From Bacillota bacterium (lineage in GTDB: Bacteria; Bacillota_B; Desulfitobacteriia; Desulfitobacteriales; Desulfitobacteriaceae): DNA of 18,685 bases. The notes under the pieces were generated by a model, which was given only the letters and a program-made list of their open reading frames with translations, did not search any database and was not told the origin of the DNA. The DNA lies in the NCBI GenBank assembly GCA_021779415.1, contig JAJYAS010000005.1:1-18685 (forward strand), in the 5' to 3' direction. How positions within the stretch are numbered: position 1 is the first letter of the stretch; every line of letters starts with the position of its first letter. Positions 1 to 8,334 of the stretch are shown one piece after another. The position numbers were made by a program, and so were the translations under genes.

Positions 1-1199
1 ATAAATGAATAGGTTGGATTTAATCGAAGATATTCACCCTGAATCACAAAAACATCCCGATGGTTATAGCGTTCCAAAACATCCCTATAAATATCCCTAA
101 GATCCCGACCAAAATCCTTGCGAAACGAGGTAAGATTCACGCCTTCCTCAAGGCGCAATCCCAAAATCATGCGCTCCGCCATACACTCCTGGGGAGACAA
201 GGTCTCTAGACCCTCTTCCTCGAAAGGATCTTGCCCGTTTTGCAGGCAGTTTTGATAAACCCGTACATCTTCGATGTTTTTCCAACGCACTCGGTTTAAG
301 CAAGACACCCCACCCGGTCCTAACCCTAAATAATTCTCTCCCCGCCAATAGCCCAAATTATGCTGACATTCAAAGCCTGGGCGTGCAAAATTTGAAGTTT
401 CGTAATGCCTATACCCTGCTTGGTTCAATCGTTCTACTGCCCAATCATGCATCTCACCTTGCAGATCATCATCGGGGAGTAGCTCCACTATTGTCCTATC
501 TTTAGCTTCACCACTATACCGCGCATAGAGTGGGGTTCCTTCTTCAAGCATCAATCCATAGAGGGACAAATGCTCCGGCGAGTATGAAAGGGCTTCCTCT
601 AAAGACGCCTGCCACGAACTCATATCTTGTGCTGGAAGTCCAAACATCAAATCCAAATTTATATTATTAAATCCAGCCGTCCTCAAACGTCCAATGGCTT
701 CACGGGCTTGACTAGCGGTATGCCTTCGTCCCACAGCCCTTAACAACCTATCATCGAAGGTCTGAACCCCGAGAGAAAAACGGTTAATACCGTAGCGTCG
801 CAGGCTATCCAATTTTGATGCTGTCAGAGTTCCCGGATTCCCTTCCACTGTGCTCTCCGCCCCTGGATTCAAGCGAAAATACCGCTGAATCATTTCCAAT
901 AAGCATTCTAAGTCGCTATCCCTTAAGGCCGTCGGTGTCCCACCCCCGACAAAAAGAGAAGACACCCCTTCAGGGGCATCTTTTTGTCGTTTCACCATTT
1001 CAAGTTCTAGGCCTTCAAAATACCCTGCCATAGGATCTTGATGTGAATTAATAAGGGGAAGAGAATAAAACGCACAATAGTCACATTTCTTGACACAAAA
1101 CGGGACGTGTATATATAAGGAAGGCAGACGTGCAGGGGCACAATGCATCGTGCCTCTGTCCGTCGTTGTGCCTCTGTCCATCCTCGCGCCTTTATCCAT
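1..1199 (-). CDS. hemW: HemW, radical SAM heme chaperone-like protein (3' end cut by window edge)
   Basis: This gene is the HemW/coproporphyrinogen dehydrogenase-like radical SAM protein, a family now viewed as a heme chaperone rather than a true HemN oxidase. Translated from 1199, the radical SAM signature CxxxCxxC is C35, C39 and C42, in the context LYIHVPFC..CDYC, followed by the SAM-binding GGGTPT motif. The frame is open to position 1, and only roughly the last 15 residues appear to be missing. The start is uncertain. ATG 1199 has AGGGG seven bases upstream, but that adds about 27 residues before LYIHVPFC. ATG 1181 and ATG 1148 are alternatives, and 1148 gives a more usual family length. 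The extra N-terminal codons come from an 18-bp tandem repeat. The gene follows lepA by about 10 bases in the same direction, as in Bacillus. Confidence 0.93.
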   Translation of the reverse strand, partial: MDKGARMDRGTTTDRGTMHCAPARLPSLYIHVPFCVKKCDYCAFYSLPLINSHQDPMAGYFEGLELEMVKRQKDAPEGVSSLFVGGGTPTALRDSDLECLLEMIQRYFRLNPGAESTVEGNPGTLTASKLDSLRRYGINRFSLGVQTFDDRLLRAVGRRHTASQAREAIGRLRTAGFNNINLDLMFGLPAQDMSSWQASLEEALSYSPEHLSLYGLMLEEGTPLYARYSGEAKDRTIVELLPDDDLQGEMHDWAVERLNQAGYRHYETSNFARPGFECQHNLGYWRGENYLGLGPGGVSCLNRVRWKNIEDVRVYQNCLQNGQDPFEEEGLETLSPQECMAERMILGLRLEEGVNLTSFRKDFGRDLRDIYRDVLERYNHRDVFVIQGEYLRLNPTYSF

Positions 1200-1211
1200 C
1201 ATCGTGCCCCT
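1134..1211 (-). promoter_or_regulatory. Possible RNA hairpin trapping the hemW ribosome binding site
   Basis: In minus-strand RNA, the 12 bases at 1211-1200 (AGGGGCACGAUG) can pair with those at 1145-1134 (CAUUGUGCCCCU), all Watson-Crick except one G-U pair. The 5' arm contains the AGGGG SD, an AUG and part of the lepA stop codon. The loop is the minisatellite. A ribosome finishing lepA would melt the stem, so it could couple hemW translation to lepA translation. The pairing is seen in the sequence; the coupling is inferred. Confidence 0.45.
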
Positions 1212-1218
1212 AATCCTC
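1147..1218. repeat. 18-bp minisatellite, four degenerate copies, over the lepA/hemW junction
   Basis: Four adjacent 18-base units lie at 1147-1164, 1165-1182, 1183-1200 and 1201-1218. On the plus strand they share the core GTGCCTCTGTCC, degenerating towards lepA. The fourth unit contains the lepA stop codon. The unit length is six codons, so in the hemW frame it encodes a repeating M/T-D-R/K-G-x-x pattern without disrupting that frame. Copy number would change only the extreme N-terminus of HemW and the distance from the lepA stop to the hemW start. Confidence 0.8.
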
Positions 1219-3015
1219 AATCTTCAATACTGCCATAAAAGCATCCTGAGGTATTTCCACGTTACCTACTTGCTTCATGCGCTTCTTTCCTGCTTTTTGC
1301 TTCTCGAGAAGTTTGCGTTTGCGGGAAATATCTCCCCCATAACATTTGGACAAAACATCTTTACGCATAGCCCGAACCGTTTCTCGGGCAATTACTCTAT
1401 TTCCGATTACGGACTGAATTGGGATTTCAAACATTTGCCGAGGAATAATTCCTTGAAGTTTTTCCACAAGTTTTTTACCCCGGTTATAGGATTTAGTTCG
1501 ATGAACAATGAACGAAAGCGCATCCACCAATTCTCCATTTAGAAGCACATCTATCTTGACCAAATCCGTTTCTTTATAACCGGAAAGTTCATAATCCAAA
1601 GACGCATACCCTTTAGTCCGTGATTTTAACTGATCGAAGTAATCGAAGACGATTTCACTTAGTGGAAGTTCATAGATCAATTTTACCCTATTTTTAGACA
1701 CATAGTCCATGTTAAAATACGTTCCGCGTTTTTCCTGATTGAGTTCCATAATCGTGCCAACATACTCTGAAGGAACCAGAATTGTCGCCTTAACCATCGG
1801 CTCTTCAATACTAGCAATTTGATCAACGGACGGAAGATTTGAAGGATTATCAATGTCATCGACTTCACCCTTCAAAGTGTGAACTTTATAGATTACGCTC
1901 GGTGCCGTGGTGATCAAATTCAGGTCATATTCCCGTTCTAATCGTTCCTGAATAATCTCCATGTGGAGTAATCCTAGGAAGCCGCAACGATAACCAAATC
2001 CCAGCGCTACAGAAGTTTCCGGTTCAAAAACTAAACTTGCATCATTAAGGTGAAGCTTTTCTAATGAATCTCGCAACCTATTATAATCGCTAGCTTCAAC
2101 AGGGTAAAGTCCACAAAACACCATCGGTGTGGACTTCCTGTACCCAGGGAGAGGTTCAGCGGCAGAGTGTTCCGCGTCCGTGATTGTATCCCCAACCTGA
2201 GTGTCTTTAACATTCTTAATGCTAGCAGCAATAAATCCAACTTGCCCTGCTTTAAGTTCCTCAACAATACGCATGGCCGGAGCAAACACGCCCACTTCCG
2301 TCACTTCGAAGACCTTCCCAGAGGACATCATTTTCATCTTCGTCCCTTTGGAAACGCTTCCCTCTACAATCCTGACGTACGAAATAGCGCCTTTATATGC
2401 GTCAAATTTGGAGTCGAAAATCAGTGCTTTTAAGGGTGCTTGGTCTTCTCCTTGCGGCGGTGGAACCGTCGTCACAATCCTTTCGAGGATCTCCTCAATT
2501 CCAATTCCCGACTTGGCAGAAGCAAGAATGGCTTCACTGGCATCCAAACCGATCACATCTTCAATTTCTTGTTGAACACGTTCTGGCTCCGCACTGGGTA
2601 GGTCAATTTTATTAATAACTGAAATAATCTCCAGATTATTTTCCAATGCTAAATAAACATTGGCCAAGGTCTGGGCTTCAATCCCCTGAACCGCATCGAC
2701 AACGAGCAATGCCCCTTCACAGGCTGCCAAACTGCGAGATACCTCATAGGTGAAGTCCACATGACCCGGCGTATCAATGAGGTTTAGTTCATAAATCTCT
2801 CCATCTTTAGCCTTATAACTTAACCGCACAGCCTGTAGTTTAATTGTAATCCCACGTTCGCGCTCTAAATCCATGGAATCAAGAACCTGTTCTTCCATTT
2901 CTCGTTTGCTCAAAGCCCCCGTATATTCGATCAGGCGATCGGCCAAGGTTGATTTCCCATGATCGATATGCGCAATAATAGAAAAATTCCGGATACGTTG
3001 CGAAGCCTGTGCCAA
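1210..3015 (-). CDS. lepA: Elongation factor 4 (LepA), translation GTPase
   Basis: LepA/EF4 is a ribosome-associated GTPase that acts on elongating or assembling ribosomes in the cytoplasm. Translated from 3015, the GTPase motifs appear in order: P-loop AHIDHGKST (15-23), switch [17 protein letters not shown], and NKIDLP. The LepA-specific C-terminus follows, ending [19 protein letters not shown] prefer the TTG at 3015 because AGGGGG lies six bases upstream; it gives 601 residues, normal for the family. An ATG at 3030 has no SD. A good promoter lies at 3095-3124. The gene heads a lepA-hemW pair. Confidence 0.97.
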   Translation of the reverse strand: MAQASQRIRNFSIIAHIDHGKSTLADRLIEYTGALSKREMEEQVLDSMDLERERGITIKLQAVRLSYKAKDGEIYELNLIDTPGHVDFTYEVSRSLAACEGALLVVDAVQGIEAQTLANVYLALENNLEIISVINKIDLPSAEPERVQQEIEDVIGLDASEAILASAKSGIGIEEILERIVTTVPPPQGEDQAPLKALIFDSKFDAYKGAISYVRIVEGSVSKGTKMKMMSSGKVFEVTEVGVFAPAMRIVEELKAGQVGFIAASIKNVKDTQVGDTITDAEHSAAEPLPGYRKSTPMVFCGLYPVEASDYNRLRDSLEKLHLNDASLVFEPETSVALGFGYRCGFLGLLHMEIIQERLEREYDLNLITTAPSVIYKVHTLKGEVDDIDNPSNLPSVDQIASIEEPMVKATILVPSEYVGTIMELNQEKRGTYFNMDYVSKNRVKLIYELPLSEIVFDYFDQLKSRTKGYASLDYELSGYKETDLVKIDVLLNGELVDALSFIVHRTKSYNRGKKLVEKLQGIIPRQMFEIPIQSVIGNRVIARETVRAMRKDVLSKCYGGDISRKRKLLEKQKAGKKRMKQVGNVEIPQDAFMAVLKIED

Positions 3016-3094
3016 GGTCTTCCCCCTCATTTCTGTAATTCAAAGAATAACTAATTCTATTAACTTATTAGAAAACATGACATTCTAATCAGTA

Positions 3095-3124
3095 ATTATA
3101 TCAGATTTTGAGTGAACTTCGCAA
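3095..3124 (-). promoter_or_regulatory. Sigma-A promoter for lepA
   Basis: On the minus strand, TTGCGA (3124-3119) is followed by an 18-base spacer and a perfect TATAAT (3100-3095). The TGA directly before it makes an extended -10 (TGATATAAT). Transcription would start near 3088, leaving a 5' UTR of about 70 bases before the lepA TTG. Confidence 0.7.
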
Positions 3125-3187
3125 GAAGAGACAATTTTTCTCGCGTGTAGGTCAAAATTTCAAGTCTAACCGTCCCCCACTTGACGC

Positions 3188-3670
3188 AGACGGTGCACAT
3201 GAAATGTGCCGTCCTCCCAAACGTTCCTTCTCCCGTAGTTCCGTCTCCACGTCCTCCATCCCCCGACCCAAGCCCGGGACGCAGTGTGACACGAGCGCGA
3301 CATTTCTACAAAAGCAGTCTAGAAACTTTCGTTAAAGCGACCGACCCCAGACACGGGGCAGGGCACAAGATCCTCTCCCACTAGACGGTGCACACGGAGT
3401 GTGCCGTCAACCCCAAACGGTCATCTCCCGCCCCTCCGTCCTCCGACCCAAGACCGGGACGCAGTGTGACACGAGCGCGACGTATTTACGTAAGCAGACT
3501 AGCAAACTTCCGTTCAAGCGACCGACCCCAGATACGGGGCAGGGCACAAGGATGTGCACTGCCGGCAACTGCGCCAAGGATGGCGCATTTGCCGGGAACC
3601 CCGCACCCCAAAGCCAGGAGCTTGAACGGTTAGTTTGCTCTGCGTCGTAACACCGAGCGCTGTGTCACAC
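3188..3670. repeat. GC-rich non-coding repeat element: two direct copies plus an inverted partial copy
   Basis: The 648-base gap between GNAT and lepA is clearly richer in GC than its neighbours. Copy A spans about 3188-3369 and copy B about 3383-3550. They share AGACGGTGCACA, GGGACGCAGTGTGACACGAG, and CGACCGACCCCAGA followed by ACGGGGCAGGGCACAAG. A has about 12-15 extra bases in its middle. A partial inverted copy C (3621-3670) matches the 3464-3518 part of B: CTTGAACGG, GTTTGCT and GTGTCACAC recur in reverse complement. Each direct copy opens with a GACGG..CCGTC hairpin and carries a CCCC..GGGG hairpin. The plus-strand reading frames here are short and look like shadows of the repeat. It may be a MITE-like or REP-like mobile repeat, or a structured RNA; no transposase is present. 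Confidence 0.75.
3562..3595. other. Strong 14-bp hairpin at the right end of the GC-rich element
   Basis: CCGGCAACTGCGCC (3562-3575) pairs with GGCGCATTTGCCGG (3582-3595) with one mismatch and a six-base loop, AAGGAT. It lies in the loop that would form if the inverted copies B and C fold back on each other. No T-tract follows on either strand, so it does not look like a simple intrinsic terminator. Confidence 0.7.
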
Positions 3671-3678
3671 AAGTCCCT

Positions 3679-4140
3679 CTACTTTTTCTGCAAACATACC
3701 AGCTGGGTACCCTTCCAATTCATCGTATTATAGAAATCCAAAGCCGACGTGTTGTTCCGATCGGCTAATAACTGTAAGCGCTTTACGCCTCGTGCAATCG
3801 CCCAACTTTCTACGGATAATAGCAACTCCTTTCCTATGCCTCCCCCTCTATAGGCTTCTTCAACAACTAAATCTTCGACTAAGGCAACTAATCCGCCCTC
3901 CGCAGTGGAAACCAAAATCTGCGCCGAACACATTCCTACAATCTGTTGATTTAGCTCTGCTACCATTATGCAGCGATCAGTGCCATCGCATAGCATCATT
4001 TCCAGACCGCTTTGTTGAGTTAACTTATTGGCTTCAAAATCTCTTTCTAGAGAAAACAAAATCCTAAGTAACTTAATCATACTGCTAATATCAGGATAGT
4101 TAGCCCTTCTAATAATGTAGTTCGCGATCTGAGTTTTCAT
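3679..4140 (-). CDS. GNAT-family N-acetyltransferase, substrate unknown
   Basis: This 153-residue protein has the GCN5-related acetyltransferase fold. Motif A is VEDLVVEEAYRGGGIGKELL, with the acetyl-CoA pyrophosphate loop RGGGIGK at 98-104. Motif B follows as NNTSALDFYNTMNW at about 129-142. The ATG start has GAGGAG nine bases upstream. The substrate cannot be told from the sequence. The gene lies 104 bases past the nif terminator, so it is probably not part of the nif operon unless there is read-through. Its 3' end abuts the GC-rich repeat element. I see no clear promoter in the 4141-4244 gap. Confidence 0.88.
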   Translation of the reverse strand: MKTQIANYIIRRANYPDISSMIKLLRILFSLERDFEANKLTQQSGLEMMLCDGTDRCIMVAELNQQIVGMCSAQILVSTAEGGLVALVEDLVVEEAYRGGGIGKELLLSVESWAIARGVKRLQLLADRNNTSALDFYNTMNWKGTQLVCLQKK

Positions 4141-4244
4141 AGCCTGCCACTCCTCTATTTATTTAGAATTTCCCAATTCGTTTCTCCAATACTGACGTTT
4201 GATGTCTCTCTTAGCTATCAGCAAGCTGTATTCACTTAAAGTTT

Positions 4245-4307
4245 AAAAGCCAAAAACCTTCTTTCAAAGCATTAGCAGATATGCTTAAAAGAAGGTTTCT
4301 GGCTTTT
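4245..4307 (-). terminator. Intrinsic terminator of the nif operon (works in both directions on paper)
   Basis: A 20-base arm (4245-4264) and its partner (4288-4307) pair with one mismatch. An inner AGCAT/ATGCT stem (4268-4272 with 4281-4285) caps the structure. It begins 9 bases after the nifV stop. Minus-strand RNA ends in UUUUAAACUUU, and the plus strand has a run of T after the stem, so it could stop transcription both ways. Confidence 0.9.
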
Positions 4308-4316
4308 TTTGCTTGA

Positions 4317-5432
4317 TCATGCGTTTACTACGATTCCGAGAATATCTTCTTCTTCCAAGGGCCTTTTGAGCTGATAGGTTTGCTGTAATATGTTTATTAA
4401 TAGTTTATCAATCGTTTCCTGATCCAATTGAATCCCTCTGGCTTTCAATAACCGCAAGATGGTCTTACGACCGGAATATTTACCGAAGGACGTCGAGTGC
4501 TGCCTTCCTACGCTTTCAGGTGGATAGGTTTGGTAGTTCGCAAAGTCTTTCTGTATCCCGTCGATGTGAATAGACGATGTATGGGTAAAAACATCTTTAC
4601 CAATAATGGGTTTTGCCCGTGGGATTTTACGATCCGTTGCCAAGCTTACCATTAAGCCGATTGAATTTAAACGTTGCAACTCAAGTTGCACCTCCTGATT
4701 TAGACTATATTTCAGCGCCACAGCCACCTCTTCAAGTGAGGCATTACCAGCCCTTTCGCCCAGTCCTCCGACCGTTACACTTAAGGCTTTAAAACCGGTT
4801 TGTACTGCTGCGAGAGAATTAGCCGTCGCCATTCCTAAATCATTATGAGCATGAAATTCCAAGGGAATATTTGAAATACCTACTAAGTCTCGCAGAGTAA
4901 AAAATACTTTTAAAGGGTCAAGAATTCCCAAAGTGTCAGCAAATCGCACCCGGTTAACCCCTAACTTCTGAGCCTCCATTAGTATCTCTGAGAGAAATGA
5001 AAACTCTGCTCTACTGGCATCTTCAAGACCAAGCACAATATAGCCCACTTCCTTTTTGGCATTGAGGATACATTGTCCCATTTGATCAAGAACCCAAGCA
5101 CGATCTTTTCTCAATTTATTCTTGATTTGTTGATCCGAAGTGGGGATGGAAATGGCGACTCCCTCAACCCCTGTCAGGTAACTTGCCTGAAGATCCGAAA
5201 GAACGGCACGGTTCCAAGTGATGAGACGAACTGGTAAATGGAGCGCCGCTAACTGTGAAATAGTTTTAATTTCCGTTTCACCCATGGCAGGCACTCCCAC
5301 TTCCAGTTCATCAATCCCTGCCTCCGCCAAAGCCCTAGCGATCATTTCCTTTTCTGGTAGCCCTAACGCCACACCAGGAGCTTGCTCACCATCTCTTAAG
5401 GTTGTATCACATAATAAAACCCTTTGTGCCAT
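4317..5432 (-). CDS. nifV: Homocitrate synthase NifV
   Basis: NifV condenses acetyl-CoA and 2-oxoglutarate into homocitrate, the organic ligand of FeMo-co. The N-terminal catalytic motif DTTLRDGEQ of the HMGL-like TIM barrel is at residues 9-17, and the metal-binding HAHNDLGMATANS is further on; a C-terminal accessory region follows. I place the start at ATG 5432, with AAAAGGAG upstream, giving 371 residues, near the family norm. ATG codons overlapping the nifB stop lack an SD. The nifB gap is 23 bases. Isopropylmalate or plain homocitrate synthases of lysine synthesis are related, but the position at the end of a nif operon supports NifV. It is the last gene before the terminator. Confidence 0.95.
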   Translation of the reverse strand: MAQRVLLCDTTLRDGEQAPGVALGLPEKEMIARALAEAGIDELEVGVPAMGETEIKTISQLAALHLPVRLITWNRAVLSDLQASYLTGVEGVAISIPTSDQQIKNKLRKDRAWVLDQMGQCILNAKKEVGYIVLGLEDASRAEFSFLSEILMEAQKLGVNRVRFADTLGILDPLKVFFTLRDLVGISNIPLEFHAHNDLGMATANSLAAVQTGFKALSVTVGGLGERAGNASLEEVAVALKYSLNQEVQLELQRLNSIGLMVSLATDRKIPRAKPIIGKDVFTHTSSIHIDGIQKDFANYQTYPPESVGRQHSTSFGKYSGRKTILRLLKARGIQLDQETIDKLLINILQQTYQLKRPLEEEDILGIVVNA

Positions 5433-5455
5433 GTTGAATAACTCCTTTTCCATCA

Positions 5456-6292
5456 TTAGAGCAAGCCAATAGCATCTGCACGACATTGTTGACAGTGTTG
5501 CATTTGGGGAAGAATCCCACCAATATTGCGACGACTGCTTGTTAACTGTTCTATCGTCGGAGCCATGATATGAGCGAGTTTTCCTTGGGGAATCAGAGGC
5601 ATTATGTTGTGAATGTGCGCACCTCTTTTTTTGATTTCTAACCCTAAGCTATATAAAAGCTGGTCGTTAACATTAGGAATAAGCACGGTATTGACTTTTA
5701 CTGTTATACCTGCCTTGGAAGCCAATTCAATCCCCTCAAGTTGATTGTTAATCAAGACCCTTGCCGCATCAGGACCGATCAGAGTTTTACCTTCCCAACG
5801 AACGTAACTGTAAATTTTGGCCCCCACTTGCTCATCGAGGGTATTAAGGGTAACTGTAACGTGAGATACGCCAATATCAATTAATTCATCCATTTTTTCT
5901 GGCAACAGTAGGCCATTGCTACTTAAACAAAGGATCATCTCCGGAAAGTTTCTTTTTACCCCTCTCAGGGTTTCGAACGTTGCACTGTTGGCCAAAGGTT
6001 CTCCAGGTCCTGCAATTCCTACAACGGTTAACTTGGATCCAATTGAGGATGCTTTAGCCTTCATCACTGTTTGAAGCGCCTCTTCTACCGTTTGTACCTT
6101 ACTCGTTACTCCCGGACGGGATTCATTGGCACAATCGAATTTGCGTACACAATAATTACAAGAAATGTTACATCCCGGCGCTACGGCCAAGTGTATCCGT
6201 CCGGTATTTCCATGCCCTTTGGTTGAGAAACAGGGATGGCCAAGATTTAGGTTTGGAGTATTCATAGTTCCTTGTGTACATCCTTTATGCAT
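5456..6292 (-). CDS. nifB: NifB, radical SAM FeMo-cofactor core synthase (short form)
   Basis: NifB fuses two [4Fe-4S] units and inserts a carbide to make NifB-co, the precursor of FeMo-co. The radical SAM motif CxxxCxxC is C41, C45 and C48. The family HPCF motif supplies C21, and a C-terminal CxxC is C267 and C270. At 278 residues this is the stand-alone SAM-domain form; it lacks the C-terminal NifX-like domain found in proteobacterial NifB. The start at 6292 has GGAGG eight bases upstream. It follows fdx after 87 bases of small tandem repeats. The separate nifX upstream may supply the missing carrier function (inference). Confidence 0.96.
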   Translation of the reverse strand: MHKGCTQGTMNTPNLNLGHPCFSTKGHGNTGRIHLAVAPGCNISCNYCVRKFDCANESRPGVTSKVQTVEEALQTVMKAKASSIGSKLTVVGIAGPGEPLANSATFETLRGVKRNFPEMILCLSSNGLLLPEKMDELIDIGVSHVTVTLNTLDEQVGAKIYSYVRWEGKTLIGPDAARVLINNQLEGIELASKAGITVKVNTVLIPNVNDQLLYSLGLEIKKRGAHIHNIMPLIPQGKLAHIMAPTIEQLTSSRRNIGGILPQMQHCQQCRADAIGLL

Positions 6293-6347
6293 CTTAAATC
6301 CCTCCTATCGTTCATTTTATTCGTTTGTCGATTCGAACCTCGGACCC

Positions 6348-6384
6348 CGAACTTCGAACTTCGCGCCTTAAGCCTCGCCTTAAG
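6348..6384. repeat. Small tandem repeats in the fdx-nifB gap
   Basis: Two 7-base copies of CGAACTT (6348-6361) are followed by two 12-base copies beginning CGCCTTAAG (6364-6372 and 6376-6384). The second 12-base copy overlaps the fdx stop codon. The rest of the fdx-nifB gap (6293-6347) holds the nifB SD and more degenerate TTCGAA-like motifs. No function is evident. Confidence 0.6.
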
Positions 6385-6649
6385 CTGATTTTTCCTTAAA
6401 CGTATAACAGTGACGCACGCAGATGCTACCGCAAGACTGGCAACCGATACATTGATCTTTATTGGCAATTTTTGCTATGTGCCGTTCCGTTCCCTCATCA
6501 TCCTCGAAACTTTCCAGACCTAAGCACTTTTGCACACATAATTTCACACATCGCCCACATCCAATACACTTACTCGTGTCAATCTCTTCAACAAATAAAG
6601 GAGTCCAAGGTAATCCACCAAAGGTTTTGTAATTCAGTCCTTGTCTCAT
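6380..6649 (-). CDS. fdx: 2[4Fe-4S] ferredoxin, nif-associated
   Basis: This 89-residue ferredoxin has two clusters of cysteines: C28, C31, C34, C38 (plus C42) and C67, C70, C73, C77 (plus C81). These follow the CxxCxxCxxxC pattern and should bind two [4Fe-4S] clusters. The spacing and the extra cysteines resemble the nif-specific FdxN-type ferredoxins. It probably donates electrons to NifB or the nitrogenase reductase (inference from the family and position). Its ATG overlaps the nifX stop by four bases (ATGA), so translation is likely coupled. Confidence 0.93.
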   Translation of the reverse strand: MRQGLNYKTFGGLPWTPLFVEEIDTSKCIGCGRCVKLCVQKCLGLESFEDDEGTERHIAKIANKDQCIGCQSCGSICVRHCYTFKEKSA

Positions 6650-7032
6650 CTTCCATCCTCCCTCTTCACTACGTCACCCAATTTCTTTTTTAACCACGGC
6701 GGGAGTTTTTTAGAAAGCAACAATTTGTTCAGTTTATTAAGTTCATCGATGATCAGCGCACCTTCAGGTACTTTCAAAGGATGAATGCCACTTTGAACTA
6801 AACGTGCTGCCGCAGGACCGCCAATCTGGGTGCAATAGACAATGGCGCACTCTTTGAGCAAATTTATCCGAGCATCAACTTTATCCACGGACTCACCAAT
6901 ATCCTCCGCAGCAAGAGATGTATGGATAATCCCTTGCTTATCCCCAGTAAACTTATACATTTCAAACGCAGGTGCGGAGGCAAAATGTGAGTCAATCGTT
7001 TTTTTGTCGCCACTGGCAAAGGCTACAAGCAT
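6646..7032 (-). CDS. nifX: NifX-type FeMo-co precursor carrier
   Basis: A 128-residue protein of the dinitrogenase iron-molybdenum cofactor domain family (NifX/NafY/NifB C-terminal domain). The N-terminus MLVAFASGDKKTIDSHFASA and the later CAIVYCTQIGGPAAARL are typical of the fold. Family members bind NifB-co or a later FeMo-co intermediate while it passes to NifEN. The start has GGAG nine bases upstream. It lies 12 bases after nifN and overlaps fdx by four bases. Its place between nifN and fdx matches the NifX of related clusters. Confidence 0.9.
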   Translation of the reverse strand: MLVAFASGDKKTIDSHFASAPAFEMYKFTGDKQGIIHTSLAAEDIGESVDKVDARINLLKECAIVYCTQIGGPAAARLVQSGIHPLKVPEGALIIDELNKLNKLLLSKKLPPWLKKKLGDVVKREDGR

Positions 7033-7044
7033 ACCTGTTCACTC

Positions 7045-8334
7045 CTAACCTACTGAATTTAATGTGTCAAAGAGAAATTGTTGAGTGCCTTCATATCCAA
7101 TCCAATGTTTTTGTGGATAACCAGCACGGTCAAAGACTGGTAATCCCGCTCTTAAATGGGGGAGCTTAAGCAACCCTGCCGCTTGGCGACCGTTGGAATT
7201 AGCAATAATTAACGTACTCTTACCCGCTCGTTCCTCAAGAGTTTCCAAATCACCCACTTCGATTGAAATAGGTAGGGATAGTTTGTGAATACCCGCTTGG
7301 GATGCCGCCAAGGCTACAGTAAGCTCAGCACCTACCTCAACTAGACTAGAGGCTAGACTATACAGCAGATCCACCTCCAGGGCTATGGCTATCTTAAGAC
7401 CTCCAAGTTGGTCATGATAGTCCGCCAGCGTATCCAGTAATCGGCTTCTTTGCCTGAGTAGCTTCTCTGGTATCAACTTACCCGATATCTTTACAAGGGT
7501 TAGAATAAATGTATCTGTCGCAGTAAGGCCAGTTAATGAAGGAAAGTTATAATGAGGGATTCCATGCGTTTGTTTCAGTATTTCTCCCGCTTTCTCCATA
7601 CTTAGGCCAAACGATAAACAGGCCTTAGCCTTTGCCAAACGCTGAAAATCTGCCAGTAACGTCCCCCCCTGAACTACCGGGGCAGCTTCCAGTTCGGCGT
7701 GCCCATCCAAAGAAATTGAAAGATCAGGAATGGTAATAGGCCTCAAGCCGAATTCCATCACGATCTCTTTGAGTTCATCCACATCGCCCGGGGTTAAATG
7801 ACAACCCGGCAGCAACGCGACGGAAGGAGTTTCCTCAGAATAAGGCAGTTCCAACGGCTTGGCTGGGTGCCCGGCCAACGTCGTAAGCAAAGCCTCTACC
7901 GTCAGCTGATACCCTTCTTGCATGGAGCCAATATAGTCCGGCGTACTGGCCAGAACCACCGGCATATCCTGTAAATCCGGTCTTTCTGAGCGAAGGCTAG
8001 ACAAGGCGCTAACCATGTCGTCTCCAAAGGTTTCGGTTAACCCTGTACTCATCACTCCAATAATTTGGGGTTTATATTTATCGGCTGCCACGGCAATTCC
8101 TTTTTTAAGATGTTCCCAGCCGCCAAAAATGACCGAGTCTTCTAATAAGGCCGTTGAGTTAAGAGGGATCGGTTCCTTATAGTGCCTTGAAAGCTGTAAG
8201 CGAATGAACGAGGAACAACCCTGAGAACCATGCAGTAAGGCCAAAAGTCCATTGACGCCGAGGTAGGCCAGAGTCGCCCCTAACGCAGGGCTGTTTTTCT
8301 GAGGGTTCCCCTCATAATGTCTCGTTTTAGTCAT
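7045..8334 (-). CDS. nifN: NifN, FeMo-cofactor scaffold beta-like subunit
   Basis: NifN pairs with NifE to form the scaffold on which NifB-co matures into FeMo-co. It resembles NifK but keeps only one of the P-cluster type cysteines, C40 in HGSQGC, as does Azotobacter NifN. Other shared features are STGLTETFGDD, LTPGDVDELKEIV and LIIANSNG. I choose ATG 8334, which has GGAGG nine bases upstream; a GTG at 8343 touches the SD and is unlikely. This gives 429 residues and an eight-base overlap with nifE, indicating translational coupling. Confidence 0.96.
   Translation of the reverse strand: MTKTRHYEGNPQKNSPALGATLAYLGVNGLLALLHGSQGCSSFIRLQLSRHYKEPIPLNSTALLEDSVIFGGWEHLKKGIAVAADKYKPQIIGVMSTGLTETFGDDMVSALSSLRSERPDLQDMPVVLASTPDYIGSMQEGYQLTVEALLTTLAGHPAKPLELPYSEETPSVALLPGCHLTPGDVDELKEIVMEFGLRPITIPDLSISLDGHAELEAAPVVQGGTLLADFQRLAKAKACLSFGLSMEKAGEILKQTHGIPHYNFPSLTGLTATDTFILTLVKISGKLIPEKLLRQRSRLLDTLADYHDQLGGLKIAIALEVDLLYSLASSLVEVGAELTVALAASQAGIHKLSLPISIEVGDLETLEERAGKSTLIIANSNGRQAAGLLKLPHLRAGLPVFDRAGYPQKHWIGYEGTQQFLFDTLNSVG

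Noticed and set aside
1147..1218. CRISPR-like array
   Set aside because: The 18-base units are directly adjacent with no spacers, partly coding, and no cas genes are near.
3108..3650. Plus-strand reading frames in the GC-rich region
   Set aside because: They are short, Ser/Pro/Arg-rich and follow the repeat units, with no convincing ribosome binding sites or family resemblance.
6317..6340. GGTTCGAATC resembling a tRNA T-arm in the fdx-nifB gap
   Set aside because: The flanking bases do not form a T-stem, and no acceptor, D or anticodon arms are present.
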